Below are positions 17,047 through 28,297 of a stretch of 64,000 nucleotides of DNA, piece by piece. The translations under genes and the position numbers were made by a program. Position 1 is the stretch's first letter, and the number at the start of each line of letters is the position of its first letter. The stretch spans positions 34,889-98,888 of the forward strand of contig NZ_JAKKDU010000015.1 in NCBI RefSeq assembly GCF_021728535.1. Direction: 5' to 3'. Origin of the DNA: Wocania arenilitoris. Its GTDB lineage: Bacteria > Bacteroidota > Bacteroidia > Flavobacteriales > Flavobacteriaceae. Under the pieces are notes generated by a model, which saw nothing but the letters and a program-made list of their open reading frames with translations, was not told the DNA's origin and searched no databases.

Positions 17047-19691
17047 AATAAAGTAATTTGTCCTTCATCATCGATTTCGAGGTCATTAGAATCGTTTGCT
17101 TCTTTTTTATCTTTAGAATCTTCTGTAGAAATTTCGGTTTCATCTATCACTTCAATCTCATCAGCTGGAGTAGTTTCTGGAGCCTCAAAAGGGATTGGAT
17201 CTAACAAATTAATTTGATTAACTTTTTCTTTTGTAAGTTGATTTCCCAGAGCATTAATACCTTTAATAGCAATAAATTCTTCAAGATTAATTTCTAAATT
17301 GTCTTTTCTGACCTTACCACGTTCTTTAGCAAAAACCAATTCTGCCATAGGTTTCCAATCGGTTGAAACAATTTCTAATTGGGATTTTGGATGATCGGAA
17401 ATGAATAATTCTTCTCTACCTTCATTTTCAATTAAAAAGCGTTTAACGTAGTACAATTCTTTTTCTCCATTAAAATAAATAGCAGAAACAGGCTTTTTCG
17501 GAATCCATTTTTCCATAACAATCATGTCATCATCAAAATGCATCGTAACTTCTGGAGTTACTGTTTTAACAATACCAGATTGCGTAATGATTAACAATTT
17601 ATCTTCACCTCTAAACTCACCTACTAATTCTCCTCTTCCATCAACATTTAAACGCTGTACTGCATCATCAAACCATATTTTACGGGGCTTTAAAGTAGAT
17701 ACACCTTTTTCCTTTAACTCAACACGTTTTATGGTATATTTGGTTACCAAATTACCTTTTGATGTACGCCCTTTAATTAAAATATCAGCAAAATCAATAT
17801 CCCATTTAAGCTTTTTAATGCTACCCGTATGTCTTAAATTTACCGATACGACCTCAGCTTCTCCATTAGGGTTTGCAGAGAAATATAATACTACTGAGTT
17901 TTTATTACCATTGGTTAAATCGTAATCTTTATCGCGTGTAATACTGGTTACAGCAAAACGTTTTATATATGACGGACCACCTTTTCCATCACGATAAATC
18001 ATATTATAAATAGTACGCTTATCTTTCTTTTTAAATACCGCTACATGAATAATATCTTTACCAATAAAGGTTTTACTATCAACTTTGGTCACCATCATTT
18101 TACCTTCTTTGGTAAAAACAATAATATCGTCTATATCACTACAATCACAAACATATTCGTCGCGTCGTAACGATGTACCAATAAAACCTTCTTCTCTATT
18201 TACATAAAGTTTGGTGTTTCTAATCACAACTTTAGTAGCATCAACGTCATCAAAAATTCTTATTTCGGTTTTACGCTCTCGTCCTTTACCATATTCCTTT
18301 TTTAATCTTGTAAAATAGGCAATAGCATAATCAATAAGATTTGCTAAGTGATGTTTTATCTGGGCTATTTGATCTTCTAAAGCATCAATTTTTTGTTGCG
18401 CTTTATCGATATCGAATTTAGAAATACGTTTGATTCGAATTTCAGTTAAACGCACAATATCGTCTTCGGTAATGGCTCGTTTTAAATGTTTTATATGAGG
18501 TTGAAGCCCTTTATCAATAGCCGAAATCACCCCTTCCCAAGTTTCTTCTTCTTCAATATCTCGGTAAATTCTATTTTCAATAAAAATACGTTCTAAAGAT
18601 GCGAAGTGCCACTGTTCTTCTAATTCATTAAGCTTAATTTCTAGCTCTTGTTTTAAAAGTTGAACCGTGTTATCTGTTGAACGACGTAGCATTTCTGTAA
18701 CTCCAATAAATAGAGGTTTATTATCTTCAATTACACAACCTAAAGGTGAGATTGATGATTCGCAACTTGTAAATGCATACAACGCATCGATTGTTTTATC
18801 TGGAGATAAACCTGATGGTAAATGAATTAAAATTTCAACCTCGGCAGCTGTATTGTCTTCAATCTTTTTAACTTTAATTTTACCTTTATCGTTGGCTTTT
18901 AAAATAGAATCTATTAATGTTGTTGTTGTTGTGCCGAAAGGAATCTCAGTAATTACTAAAGTGTTTTTATTTAGCTGAGAAATTTTTGCGCGTACGCGTA
19001 CTTTTCCGCCACGGTTTCCATCATTATAATTAGAAAAATCTGCAATGCCTGCTGTTGGAAAATCTGGTAAAATAGTAAAACGCTTACCTTGTAAGTGCTT
19101 TATAGAAGCCTCAATTAGTTCAATAAAATTATGAGGCAATATTTTAGTTGATAAACCTACTGCAATGCCTTCGCCGCCTTGTGCCAAAAGCAACGGAAAC
19201 ATAACGGGAAGATTAACTGGCTCTTTACGTCTGCCATCATAACTAGCTTGCCACTCGGTAATTTTTGGATTATAAACAACATCTAATCCAAACTTAGAAA
19301 TTCTAGCTTCAATATAACGCGATGCTGCTGCCCTATCACCTGTTAAAATGTTTCCCCAGTTTCCTTGAGTATCTATCAACAAATCTTTCTGACCAATTTG
19401 TACCATGGCATCGGCAATACTTGCATCACCATGCGGATGATACTGCATCGTATGCCCAACAATATTTGCAACCTTGTTGTAACGTCCATCATCCAAATCC
19501 TTCATGGAATGCATAATACGACGTTGCACAGGTTTAAAGCCATCTTCAATTGCTGGTACAGCACGCTCTAGTATAACATAAGAGGCATAATCTAAAAACC
19601 AATCTTTATACATGCCCGTAACTCGGGTTATGGTTTCTTGAGGCTCCTCTTGATTGTATTTGTTTTCTAAATCGTCGTTTTCTTCTATCAT
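17043..19691 (-). CDS. parC: DNA topoisomerase IV subunit A
   Basis: An 882-residue type IIA topoisomerase subunit that decatenates daughter chromosomes with ParE. The catalytic tyrosine is Y126 in AASRYIEAR. The quinolone region reads HPHGDASIAD. The C-terminal domain differs from that of GyrA and lacks a GyrA box; it ends in a long acidic tail rich in D and E. It is the second gene of a parE-parC pair on the minus strand, separated from parE by 164 bases filled with palindromic repeats. Confidence 0.95.
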   Translation of the reverse strand: MIEENDDLENKYNQEEPQETITRVTGMYKDWFLDYASYVILERAVPAIEDGFKPVQRRIMHSMKDLDDGRYNKVANIVGHTMQYHPHGDASIADAMVQIGQKDLLIDTQGNWGNILTGDRAAASRYIEARISKFGLDVVYNPKITEWQASYDGRRKEPVNLPVMFPLLLAQGGEGIAVGLSTKILPHNFIELIEASIKHLQGKRFTILPDFPTAGIADFSNYNDGNRGGKVRVRAKISQLNKNTLVITEIPFGTTTTTLIDSILKANDKGKIKVKKIEDNTAAEVEILIHLPSGLSPDKTIDALYAFTSCESSISPLGCVIEDNKPLFIGVTEMLRRSTDNTVQLLKQELEIKLNELEEQWHFASLERIFIENRIYRDIEEEETWEGVISAIDKGLQPHIKHLKRAITEDDIVRLTEIRIKRISKFDIDKAQQKIDALEDQIAQIKHHLANLIDYAIAYFTRLKKEYGKGRERKTEIRIFDDVDATKVVIRNTKLYVNREEGFIGTSLRRDEYVCDCSDIDDIIVFTKEGKMMVTKVDSKTFIGKDIIHVAVFKKKDKRTIYNMIYRDGKGGPSYIKRFAVTSITRDKDYDLTNGNKNSVVLYFSANPNGEAEVVSVNLRHTGSIKKLKWDIDFADILIKGRTSKGNLVTKYTIKRVELKEKGVSTLKPRKIWFDDAVQRLNVDGRGELVGEFRGEDKLLIITQSGIVKTVTPEVTMHFDDDMIVMEKWIPKKPVSAIYFNGEKELYYVKRFLIENEGREELFISDHPKSQLEIVSTDWKPMAELVFAKERGKVRKDNLEINLEEFIAIKGINALGNQLTKEKVNQINLLDPIPFEAPETTPADEIEVIDETEISTEDSKDKKEANDSNDLEIDDEGQITLF

Positions 19692-19698
19692 TACTCCT

Positions 19699-19771
19699 AT
19701 TCCTGCGCAGGCAGGAATCTTATTGTTTTAAACTCAATTTTAATAAAATGGATTCCTGCTTTCGCAGGAAT
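19699..19771. repeat. two palindromic repeats with ATTCCTGC arms
   Basis: ATTCCTGC-GCAG-GCAGGAAT (19699-19718) and ATTCCTGC-TTTC-GCAGGAAT (19752-19771) share the same arms. Such REP-like units are scattered in many genomes. Here they lie in the parE-parC spacer, just past the parC start codon. Confidence 0.75.
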
Positions 19772-19797
19772 GACAACCACATTATATTTTTTATTTT

Positions 19798-19856
19798 GCC
19801 ACGAATTCACAAATATAAATTCTAAAGTAATTAAAAAACATTCGTGTATTTGTGGC
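19798..19856. repeat. inverted repeat with GCCAC/GTGGC ends
   Basis: GCCACGAATTCACAAAT and ATTCGTGTATTTGTGGC are imperfect inverted repeats 25 bases apart. The right arm ends on the last base of the parE stop codon (TAG, 19856-19858). It looks like a small miniature element inserted at the end of parE, or a terminator-like structure. Confidence 0.6.
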
Positions 19857-21712
19857 TATTGTTCTTCAATTAAATCCAACTCCACCTTCAAATTATCAAT
19901 AATAAATTCTTGTCGTGTTGGTGTGTTTTTTCCCATGTAAAAAGACAATAATTCTTCAATAGACATATTATCATCTAACATAATAGGGTCTAAACGAATA
20001 TCATCTCCAATAAAATGCTTAAACTCATCTGGTGAGATTTCACCTAACCCTTTAAATCGTGTAATTTCTGGTTTAGGCTTTAGTTTTTCAATAGCATTGC
20101 GTCGTTCGTCCTCAGAATAACAATAAATGGTTTCTTTTTTGTTACGCACTCTAAATAGTGGTGTTTGTAATATATATAAATGCCCTTCTTTTATAACTTC
20201 AGGAAAAAATTGCAAAAAGAAAGTTATTAATAGCAAGCGAATATGCATCCCATCTACATCGGCATCTGTAGCGATAACAACATTATTATAGCGTAAATCC
20301 TCTAAAGATTCTTCAATATTTAACGCCGCTTGAAGCAGGTTAAACTCTTCATTTTCATAAACAATCTTTTTGCTTAATCCATAACAGTTTAATGGTTTTC
20401 CTTTTAAGCTAAAAACTGCTTGAGTGTTAACATCTCTAGACTTTGTAATACTACCAGATGCTGAATCTCCCTCGGTAATAAACAAGGTGGTTTCTAAGTT
20501 TCTTTCATTCTTAGTATCTCCAAAATGAATACGACAATCGCGTAGCTTTTTATTATGAAGATTAGCCTTTTTCGCTCTATCTTTTGCTAGTTTTCTAATA
20601 CCTGATAATTCTTTACGCTCACGCTCAGCTTGAAGAATTTTACGCTGAATTTTCTCAGCAGTATCAGCATTTTTGTGTAAAAAATTGTCTAACTGTGTTT
20701 TTACAAAATCGTTAATATAGGTGCGTACCGTAGGTAAATCACCACCCATATCTGTTGAGCCTAATTTGGTTTTTGTTTGACTTTCAAAAACAGGTTCCAT
20801 TACTTTTATAGCAATGGCACTTACTACCGATTTTCGAATATCTGAAGCATCATAGTTTTTACCAAAATATTCTCTAATTGTTTTAACCAAAGATTCTCGA
20901 AATGCATTTAAATGTGTTCCTCCTTGAGTAGTATTTTGTCCGTTTACAAATGAGTGATATTCTTCACTATACTGCGTTTTACTATGGGTTAAAGCAATTT
21001 CGATATCATCACCACGAAGATGAATTATTGGGTATAACCTATCTGATTCATTAATATTTTCACTTAATAAATCTTTTAATCCGTTTTCACTAAAATATTT
21101 TTCGCCATTAAAAACTATGGTTAAACCTGGATTTAAATATACATAGTTTTTAAGCATTTTAACTATGTATTCATTCCTAAATTTATAGTTTTTAAAAATT
21201 ATTTCATCTGGAATAAAAGAAACTTTAGTACCTTTTCTACGTGAGGTATCTTCTAATAACTCTTGGTTAGTTAAATTACCTTGTTCAAATTCTGCAGAAG
21301 CGCTTTTATTATCTCTTGTAGACTCTACGCGAAAAAATGATGATAAAGCATTTACAGCTTTAGTACCAACACCATTTAAACCTACTGATTTTTTAAAAGC
21401 TTTGGAGTCGTACTTACCCCCAGTATTCATTTTAGAAACCACATCAACCACTTTCCCTAAAGGAATCCCACGACCATAATCGCGCACTGTAACTTTAGCG
21501 CCTTGAATGGAAATTTCTATAGTTTTTCCAGCTCCCATAACATACTCATCAATAGAGTTGTCAAGTACTTCTTTTAAAAGAATATAAATACCATCGTCTG
21601 GAGATGAACCATCACCCAATTTACCAATATACATACCTGGACGCATACGAATATGCTCTTTCCAGTCTAGCGAGCGTATATTATCTTCAGTATAATTGGA
21701 TTGTACAGCCAT
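19856..21712 (-). CDS. parE: DNA topoisomerase IV subunit B
   Basis: A 618-residue ATPase subunit. The GHKL ATP site has [19 protein letters not shown] and [13 protein letters not shown]. The Toprim domain has [11 protein letters not shown] and [10 protein letters not shown] for Mg2+ binding. The length fits ParE rather than the longer GyrB. Residues downstream ([12 protein letters not shown]) are typical. It is upstream of parC, and its stop codon overlaps the end of an inverted repeat. Confidence 0.95.
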   Translation of the reverse strand: MAVQSNYTEDNIRSLDWKEHIRMRPGMYIGKLGDGSSPDDGIYILLKEVLDNSIDEYVMGAGKTIEISIQGAKVTVRDYGRGIPLGKVVDVVSKMNTGGKYDSKAFKKSVGLNGVGTKAVNALSSFFRVESTRDNKSASAEFEQGNLTNQELLEDTSRRKGTKVSFIPDEIIFKNYKFRNEYIVKMLKNYVYLNPGLTIVFNGEKYFSENGLKDLLSENINESDRLYPIIHLRGDDIEIALTHSKTQYSEEYHSFVNGQNTTQGGTHLNAFRESLVKTIREYFGKNYDASDIRKSVVSAIAIKVMEPVFESQTKTKLGSTDMGGDLPTVRTYINDFVKTQLDNFLHKNADTAEKIQRKILQAERERKELSGIRKLAKDRAKKANLHNKKLRDCRIHFGDTKNERNLETTLFITEGDSASGSITKSRDVNTQAVFSLKGKPLNCYGLSKKIVYENEEFNLLQAALNIEESLEDLRYNNVVIATDADVDGMHIRLLLITFFLQFFPEVIKEGHLYILQTPLFRVRNKKETIYCYSEDERRNAIEKLKPKPEITRFKGLGEISPDEFKHFIGDDIRLDPIMLDDNMSIEELLSFYMGKNTPTRQEFIIDNLKVELDLIEEQ

Positions 21713-21828
21713 AAAATTAAGCGAAATTTAATGATAGGACGCTAATATAACACAACGCTTTAAAAAATAAAATAGCGCATCAACAAAGTAATTAACAATA
21801 TAAAATTGTTTTTGTTGAGAACGTTAAA

Positions 21829-22734
21829 TTATATGGTATTCTGCTTTTTAAGAGATACCATTAAAATACCCACAATAACGACAAAAGCTCCAAATAGTTG
21901 TAATAATGTAAGTTTTTCGTTTAAAAATATAGCGGCTAAAATTATTGTAGAAATTGGACCTACACCTGCTAGTATAGCAAAATTTGAAGAACTTATCATT
22001 TTAATAGATTGTGAGACTAAATACGATGGAATAACAGTTGCAAAAATAGCAATTAAAAACCCTAAAATGTAAACTTGCCAAGGGTAGCCCAAAACACTTG
22101 TATTAGGTGTTAAAATAAAATGAATAAACACACAAAAACAAGACACTAGCATTGCATAAGATGTAAACTTTACAACTCCAAACTTAGGAATTAACCATCC
22201 GCTGCCAACTAAATATGATGCGTATGTTATAGCACTTAGTAAAATAAAAAAACCTCCTAAATAAGCATTTGTACCAGAAATAACAACTTCATCCCAAAAA
22301 GCTATTATAATCCCAAAATAAGTCAATACTATTGCACCTTTTTGAATATTTGAAATCTGCTTTTTTAGAAATATTCTATTTAATAACAAAACAATAGTTG
22401 GGTATAGAAATAAAATAATGCGCTCTAAACTTGCCTTGATATAAGTTAGTCCAACAAAATCAAAATAACTAGCTAAATAATACCCAACAAATCCAAAAAA
22501 TATGATCCAAACGTAATTACGCTTTGTAATGACACTATGAGTTTGTTTTTTTCTATAAAACAAAACAATAGCAAGGTAAAAAGGAAAAGCAAATATCATT
22601 CTTAAAAGTAAAACATTTATTGCATCAACATTGTATTGATATGCTAGTTTTACCATTACAGCTTTTGATGAAAAAAGGACAATTCCTAGTAGCCCTAATA
22701 AAATCCCGTATATAAACGTTCTTGGTTTTTGCAT
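21829..22734 (-). CDS. EamA/DMT-family transporter
   Basis: A 301-residue membrane protein with ten predicted helices in two EamA repeats (about residues 8-140 and 150-295). The N-terminus (YGILLGLLGIVLFSSKAVMVKLAY) and the end of the second repeat (SNFAILAGVGPISTIILAAIFLNEKLT) carry the family signature. DMT exporters move amino acids, metabolites or toxic compounds outward; the substrate here is unknown. It appears to be monocistronic. Confidence 0.85.
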   Translation of the reverse strand: MQKPRTFIYGILLGLLGIVLFSSKAVMVKLAYQYNVDAINVLLLRMIFAFPFYLAIVLFYRKKQTHSVITKRNYVWIIFFGFVGYYLASYFDFVGLTYIKASLERIILFLYPTIVLLLNRIFLKKQISNIQKGAIVLTYFGIIIAFWDEVVISGTNAYLGGFFILLSAITYASYLVGSGWLIPKFGVVKFTSYAMLVSCFCVFIHFILTPNTSVLGYPWQVYILGFLIAIFATVIPSYLVSQSIKMISSSNFAILAGVGPISTIILAAIFLNEKLTLLQLFGAFVVIVGILMVSLKKQNTI

Positions 22735-22817
22735 AGAACGAATATAGATGAGTTTAAATTATAAGTTTTCTTGTAAGAGTTTGTTTTACGACGTTCAAAA
22801 CGAGAAAAAATAGAACA

Positions 22818-23270
22818 TCAAATAGATTCGGCTTTCTGTTTTAAAAATTGATTTCTTGTTTTTAGAAGTTTACTCATATACCTTTTTAAAAACAGCCAAT
22901 TTGCTAATTTGCCAAAAATACCATAAGGCGATTCAAAATTAAATTTATCAATCATTATGGTTTTATTTTCGTTTTCGCGGAAGATATGTTCGTGACGAAA
23001 CGATTTAAAAGCGCCAAAAACCATTTCGTCTACAAAATAATTTGGAGCGTTAAATTCAGTAATTTTTGAGGTTAGATGCTGTACAAAACCGAAATGCTTA
23101 GCTTCCCAACTTACCCATTCTCCTAATTCTATTAAACCAGATATTTTTCCAGCAATAGCTTTTTCGTTTGAATGTTTTAAGGATTCTTGATGAGAATCAA
23201 TATTACGAGCTAAATCGAAACAGGTTTTAATGTCTGCTTTAATTTCAGTTTCAATCTCTATTAATGGCAT
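22818..23270 (-). CDS. SRPBCC-family (START-like) protein
   Basis: A 150-residue cytoplasmic protein. The start MPLIEIETEIKADIKTCFDLARNIDSH and the pattern of beta strands ending in a long helix (WLFLKRYMSKLLKTRNQFLK) fit the hydrophobic-pocket SRPBCC fold. Close relatives are sometimes named cell-division inhibitor-like proteins, but nothing in the sequence supports that. The ligand is unknown. It lies 72 bases downstream of ychF on the same strand and may share its transcript. Confidence 0.75.
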   Translation of the reverse strand: MPLIEIETEIKADIKTCFDLARNIDSHQESLKHSNEKAIAGKISGLIELGEWVSWEAKHFGFVQHLTSKITEFNAPNYFVDEMVFGAFKSFRHEHIFRENENKTIMIDKFNFESPYGIFGKLANWLFLKRYMSKLLKTRNQFLKQKAESI

Positions 23271-23342
23271 TCTTGTTGAATTTAAGAGAGTTAAAATATT
23301 AAAATTCTTACGATTAAAAAACAGTTAAGAACTTATTAAGTT

Positions 23343-24437
23343 TTAAACGTTAAACAAGAAATGCATCACATCGCCGTCTTTAACAATATAGTTTTTCCCT
23401 TCAACACGCATTTTACCAGCTTCTTTTACTTTAGATTCGCTACCTAAATCGACATAATCGTTATAAGCAATAACTTCTGCTCTAATAAAACCTTTTTCAA
23501 AATCGGTATGTATTACGCCTGCAGCTTGTGGCGCATTAGCTCCAATATCTATAGTCCAAGCGCGAACTTCTTTTTCACCAGCCGTAAAATAGGTTTGTTG
23601 GTTTAGCAGTTTATAGGCAGAACGGATTAATTTAGCAGAACCTGGTTCTTCAAGACCAATATCTTGAAGAAACATTTGGCGTTCTTCGTAATCATCTAAT
23701 TCATTTATATCAGCTTCAGTTCCAACGGCTAGTACTAAAACCTCAGCTTTTTCATCTTTAACAGTTTCTTTTACTTGCTCTACGTACGCATTACCAGAAA
23801 CCGCTGAGCCTTCTTCTACATTACAAACATACATAACTGGTTTATCGGTAATAAGTTGCAACGGTTTAACAAAATCGTTATAATCATCTTCAGAAAATTC
23901 TAAAGCTCTTACTGAAATTCCAGCTTCTAAACCTTCCTTTAATTTTAATAAAATAGCTTCTTCTTTTTGAGCTTCTTTATTACCAGTTTTTGCAGCACGT
24001 TTTACTTTATCAAACTTTTTTTCAACCGTTTCTAAATCTTTAAGTTGTAATTCCATATCGATGGTTTCCTTATCTCTAATAGGGTTTATATTACCATCAA
24101 CATGCACTATATTATCATTATCAAAACATCTTAAAACATGCAGTATTGCATCGGTTTCTCTAATGTTTGCTAAAAACTGGTTACCTAAACCTTCTCCTTT
24201 ACTAGCGCCTTTCACCAGTCCAGCAATATCTACAATCTCAACAGTTGCCGGTATAACGCGCTCTGGATTTACCAAAGATTCTAATTTTTCTAAACGTGGA
24301 TCTGGTACATTTACCACACCAATATTAGGCTCGATAGTACAAAACGGAAAGTTTGCACTTTGGGCTTTAGCATTTGACAAACAATTAAATAAGGTTGATT
24401 TTCCAACGTTTGGTAATCCTACAATACCTGCTTTCAT
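23343..24437 (-). CDS. ychF: Obg-family ribosome-binding ATPase YchF
   Basis: A 364-residue protein of the universally conserved YchF/OLA1 family, which binds ribosomes and prefers ATP to GTP. G1 is GLPNVGKST at the N-terminus and G3 is [10 protein letters not shown]. The specificity motif reads NVEE instead of NKxD, which explains the ATP preference. The last ~85 residues are a TGS-like domain ending [11 protein letters not shown]. Length and sequence are standard. Confidence 0.95.
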   Translation of the reverse strand: MKAGIVGLPNVGKSTLFNCLSNAKAQSANFPFCTIEPNIGVVNVPDPRLEKLESLVNPERVIPATVEIVDIAGLVKGASKGEGLGNQFLANIRETDAILHVLRCFDNDNIVHVDGNINPIRDKETIDMELQLKDLETVEKKFDKVKRAAKTGNKEAQKEEAILLKLKEGLEAGISVRALEFSEDDYNDFVKPLQLITDKPVMYVCNVEEGSAVSGNAYVEQVKETVKDEKAEVLVLAVGTEADINELDDYEERQMFLQDIGLEEPGSAKLIRSAYKLLNQQTYFTAGEKEVRAWTIDIGANAPQAAGVIHTDFEKGFIRAEVIAYNDYVDLGSESKVKEAGKMRVEGKNYIVKDGDVMHFLFNV

Positions 24438-24581
24438 TTTTCTTTAGATAAATTAGATTAAAGATACAAGAACCAAGACTTTGGTTTTTGCGAGTGCAAA
24501 TGTAGGTATTTAGAAATTTAGAATAAAAAAGGTTTTAATAATTGTTTAATAACAATTATAAAACGCTTGTGTAGGCAAAGC

Positions 24582-26507
24582 TTATTGTTTTACCTCAACA
24601 ATTGTTAAATCTTGGTATTTAACTAAGTATACGCTATCGTTGTAATACCCTCCAAAAAGTTTCTTTTTGTAGCCAAACTTATTTTCTACATATTCTGTTA
24701 ATGGTATATTGTTAACAGAAAGATATAAGTCTTCTGAAGTTACTATGCGTAAAACAACATCCATAGTTAAATCGAAGCCTTTTACTGCAGCACTATTTGG
24801 CGTGGTATTGTAAATTTGATTATAACGTTTTACAAAAGCATTATTATCATCTTCACTGTAAGGTTTTGATGTAGCGGCATAATGAAATTGTAATTTAGAC
24901 AAATGTTCGTTTGAAACACCATCGCCATTAAAAGCATTATTCATATTAGTGGTAACCAAAGTAATTTCTACCGCTTCGGTTTTTGTTTCTTTATTTTCTT
25001 GTTTTATTAATGAAGCTAAAATACTTGTAACACCTGATATAAATCCTGAATCTTTAGTTTCAAAAAATACAATATTTTTGCCGGGTTTTAATATGTCTTC
25101 AATATCTTGCTTTGTAACATAAAATTCATCTTTACCAGTTTTCTTATTTTTTCTTGAGTATACTTGCCTTGCTTGATTAAATTCTTTTTTTAAATTATTA
25201 GATATCTCGGTATGTTTTGAATCTGAAATAATGACGATATTATCTACTAGAGTATCAGCTTTAACAAAATTAATTAAAGTAGTTTTTAAACGCTCATCGA
25301 ATGGTTTAGATTGAAAAACATTATCATATAATTTTAAATCTGAACGTGTTGGAGATATCACTGGCACTTGAAAACGCCTTAGCTGAGATGCTACCCGCTC
25401 AAATGTAGGTTTAGCTAGTGGACCTATTACGGCATCAACTGTTTCAAAATCGTTATCGTCTAGTATTTTTACAACCTCACCAACTTCATTTTTAGTATCG
25501 TAAATATCTATTTTAAGTGAAACCCCCAAGGTTTTTAAAGAATCTACAGCCATTAAAACGCCTGAGTAAAAATCTAGCGAAGCATTTAAATAAAGGTCGT
25601 TAACAATACTACTTTTTGTATCTTCTTTAGATTGGAAATCTACTTTATTTAACCTAAAAGGCAGCATAACAGCAATATGTTTCGTGTTAAAATCTACAAT
25701 ACTATCGGTTAAATTAATTTTGTTTGATTCTTCAATTAAAACAGATTCTGAAAACGGTATTTTTAAAATCATTCCAACTTTTAAACCGCTTTCTGCTAAA
25801 CCTGGATTTAAAGCTTCTAATTGTTCTTTTTTTAAACCAGTCTCTTTCTCTAAGCGATAAAAACCTTGTTTTGGCCTTACTTTATAATAACTATATTTTT
25901 CGTCAACTTCTCGCTCTTTATCATCATCAATATTAGGCACTATAATTTCTTGACCATCTTGTAAAACGTCTCCCATTTCCGGGTTAAGTTCTTCTAACTC
26001 TTTTACAGAAATTCCAAATTTATAAGCAATTCGCCATTTACCTTCTTTAGGCTGTACTATGTAATTTTTTGTTGGTTCTTCTACAATTTCTTCAGTTATT
26101 TTAAATATGGGTATTTGAAGTTTATCACCTTTTCTTAGTGTTTCTGCATATAAAAATTTGTTATACTTTTTTATATCGTCTTCAGATACATTGTACTTTT
26201 TAGCTAAACTATACAAAGTTTCTTTTCGTTTTGTTTTATGATTTTTAAAGCCTTGTAAATCTTTAACTATTTTAATTTTAGGTTTTTTAGCTTTTGAAAT
26301 TGGAATAATAAGAACTGTATTGGGTTTTAGTTCGTTTTTCGCATCTGGATTTAATGCATAAATTTCTGATGGTGCTATATAATAACGTTTAGCAATAGCC
26401 TCAATAGTTTCTCCTTTTTTAACTTGATGCGTGCTGAAGTTTTGAGCATTAACATTAGAAAAACTAAAGAATAATAATAAACATAAAACGGAAAGAATTT
26501 TATTCAT
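24582..26507 (-). CDS. LysM-repeat protein fused to a periplasmic-binding-like domain
   Basis: A 641-residue exported protein (signal MNKILSVLCLLLFFSFSNVNAQ). Four LysM modules lie near residues 26-70, 88-133, 147-192 and 205-252, each starting with a form of VKKGETIEAIAKRY or a degenerate version. Residues ~275-640 resemble a type I periplasmic-binding fold (IAVMLPF near the start, DAVIGPLAKPTFERVA in the middle). The LysMs should bind peptidoglycan, so the protein is probably a wall-anchored periplasmic sensor or binder. Relatives are annotated as amino-acid ABC-type substrate-binding proteins, but no transporter genes lie nearby. Confidence 0.82.
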   Translation of the reverse strand: MNKILSVLCLLLFFSFSNVNAQNFSTHQVKKGETIEAIAKRYYIAPSEIYALNPDAKNELKPNTVLIIPISKAKKPKIKIVKDLQGFKNHKTKRKETLYSLAKKYNVSEDDIKKYNKFLYAETLRKGDKLQIPIFKITEEIVEEPTKNYIVQPKEGKWRIAYKFGISVKELEELNPEMGDVLQDGQEIIVPNIDDDKEREVDEKYSYYKVRPKQGFYRLEKETGLKKEQLEALNPGLAESGLKVGMILKIPFSESVLIEESNKINLTDSIVDFNTKHIAVMLPFRLNKVDFQSKEDTKSSIVNDLYLNASLDFYSGVLMAVDSLKTLGVSLKIDIYDTKNEVGEVVKILDDNDFETVDAVIGPLAKPTFERVASQLRRFQVPVISPTRSDLKLYDNVFQSKPFDERLKTTLINFVKADTLVDNIVIISDSKHTEISNNLKKEFNQARQVYSRKNKKTGKDEFYVTKQDIEDILKPGKNIVFFETKDSGFISGVTSILASLIKQENKETKTEAVEITLVTTNMNNAFNGDGVSNEHLSKLQFHYAATSKPYSEDDNNAFVKRYNQIYNTTPNSAAVKGFDLTMDVVLRIVTSEDLYLSVNNIPLTEYVENKFGYKKKLFGGYYNDSVYLVKYQDLTIVEVKQ

Positions 26508-26705
26508 GTAATGTATTTTTAATTACTATACTAATACCTTTTATTTATACATATAATATGCCAAAAGAGTAAAAAACATGTTACAAATTAATAATGCTTT
26601 ATTGAACTATTAATTTATATACGAACATTTTGCAAAAAACAGACAGCCTGCTTTGTGTAAATATATAATTTTATAGCACTTAATTAATTATCAAGTCACC
26701 AAATA

Positions 26706-28241
26706 TTATTCCCATTCAATGGTTGCTGGCGGTTTAGAACTAATATCGTACACTACTCTATTAACGCCCTTTACTTTATTTATTATATCGTTTGATGTTT
26801 TTTGAAGAAACTCGTATGGCAGGTTTACCCAATCGGCAGTCATACCATCTGTACTTTCTACAGCTCTAAGGGCTACACACTTTTCGTAAGTTCGCTCATC
26901 GCCCATTACACCAACACTATTAACAGGAAGTAACATGGCGCCTGCTTGCCAAACTTTATCGTATAAACCCCAAGATTTTAATCCGTTAATAAAAATAGCA
27001 TCAACCTCTTGAAGAATACGTACTTTTTCGGCAGTAATGTCACCTAAAATTCGAATCCCTAAACCAGGTCCTGGAAAAGGGTGACGACCTAATAATTCTG
27101 GATCGATACCTAAAGTACTACCAACACGCCTTACCTCATCTTTAAAAATAGCCCGAAGCGGCTCTACAATTTTAAGTTTCATAAAATCAGGTAAACCTCC
27201 AACATTATGGTGCGATTTAATAGTTGCTGATGGTCCTCCTGTGGCAGAAACACTTTCTATTACATCAGGATAAATAGTTCCTTGTGCTAACCATTTTACT
27301 TCTTCTAACTTATGTGCTTCATCATCAAAAACTTCAATAAATGAGTTTCCTATAGCTTTACGTTTTTTCTCTGGGTCTTCAATTCCTTTTAGTGCTTCTA
27401 AAAATCTATTGGAAGCATCAACGCCTTTAACATTGAGTCCCATGCCTTCATATTGTTTTAGCACACTTTCAAATTCATTTTTTCTAAGCAAACCATTATT
27501 TACAAAAATGCAATATAAGTTTTTACCAATCGCTTTGTTTAATAAAACTGCTGCCACAGTTGAGTCTACACCTCCAGAAAGCCCTAAAACAACTTTATCG
27601 TTTCCTACTTTTTCTTTTATAGCTTCAACGGTTTCTTCAACAAAAGAATCAGGGGTCCAATCTTGTTTTAAACCTGCAATGTCAACCAAGAAATTTTCTA
27701 ACAATTGTTTTCCATCGGTGGAATGATATACTTCAGGATGAAATTGAATAGCGTAAGTTTCTTCGCCATTAATTCTATAAGCTGCATTTTCTACGTCGTG
27801 CGTACTTGCTATTAAAACCGCATTATCTGGTAATTTTTTAATGGTATCACTATGACTCATCCACACTTGGCTACCTGTATGAATATGAGCTAAAAAAGGC
27901 TCATTACTTTTTATAAAAGACAAGTTAGCTCGCCCATATTCACGGGTGTTTGATGGTGCTACTTCACCTCCAGAAAAATGTGCCAAATATTGTGCTCCGT
28001 AACAAACGGCTAGCATTGGTTTTTTTCCTCGAATATTACTTAAATCTGGATGAAGTGCCTCTTCACTTCTTACAGAAAATGGGCTACCTGAAAGAACTAC
28101 AGCTTTGTATTCTTCTATATTTGTTGGAATTTTATTGAATGGGTGTATTTCGGAATATATGTTAAGTTCTCTAACTCTACGCGCAATAAGTTGTGTGTAT
28201 TGCGATCCGAAGTCTAAAATTAATACCTTGTCGTGTTGCAT
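26706..28241 (-). CDS. guaA: GMP synthase, glutamine-hydrolysing
   Basis: A 511-residue enzyme that converts XMP to GMP. I start it at ATG 28241 ([23 protein letters not shown]) rather than the in-frame TTG two codons upstream. The class I amidotransferase domain has the nucleophile C80 in AVCYGAQYL and the histidine in FHPEVYHS. The ATP-pyrophosphatase P-loop is GLSGGVDST. The C-terminal dimerisation domain ends KPPATIEWE, the usual end of GuaA. It is monocistronic. Confidence 0.97.
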   Translation of the reverse strand: MQHDKVLILDFGSQYTQLIARRVRELNIYSEIHPFNKIPTNIEEYKAVVLSGSPFSVRSEEALHPDLSNIRGKKPMLAVCYGAQYLAHFSGGEVAPSNTREYGRANLSFIKSNEPFLAHIHTGSQVWMSHSDTIKKLPDNAVLIASTHDVENAAYRINGEETYAIQFHPEVYHSTDGKQLLENFLVDIAGLKQDWTPDSFVEETVEAIKEKVGNDKVVLGLSGGVDSTVAAVLLNKAIGKNLYCIFVNNGLLRKNEFESVLKQYEGMGLNVKGVDASNRFLEALKGIEDPEKKRKAIGNSFIEVFDDEAHKLEEVKWLAQGTIYPDVIESVSATGGPSATIKSHHNVGGLPDFMKLKIVEPLRAIFKDEVRRVGSTLGIDPELLGRHPFPGPGLGIRILGDITAEKVRILQEVDAIFINGLKSWGLYDKVWQAGAMLLPVNSVGVMGDERTYEKCVALRAVESTDGMTADWVNLPYEFLQKTSNDIINKVKGVNRVVYDISSKPPATIEWE

Positions 28242-28297
28242 GCGCAAAAGTAATAATTCATTTTATATTGACGAATAGCCTTTGCTTTTTTTTTGTA

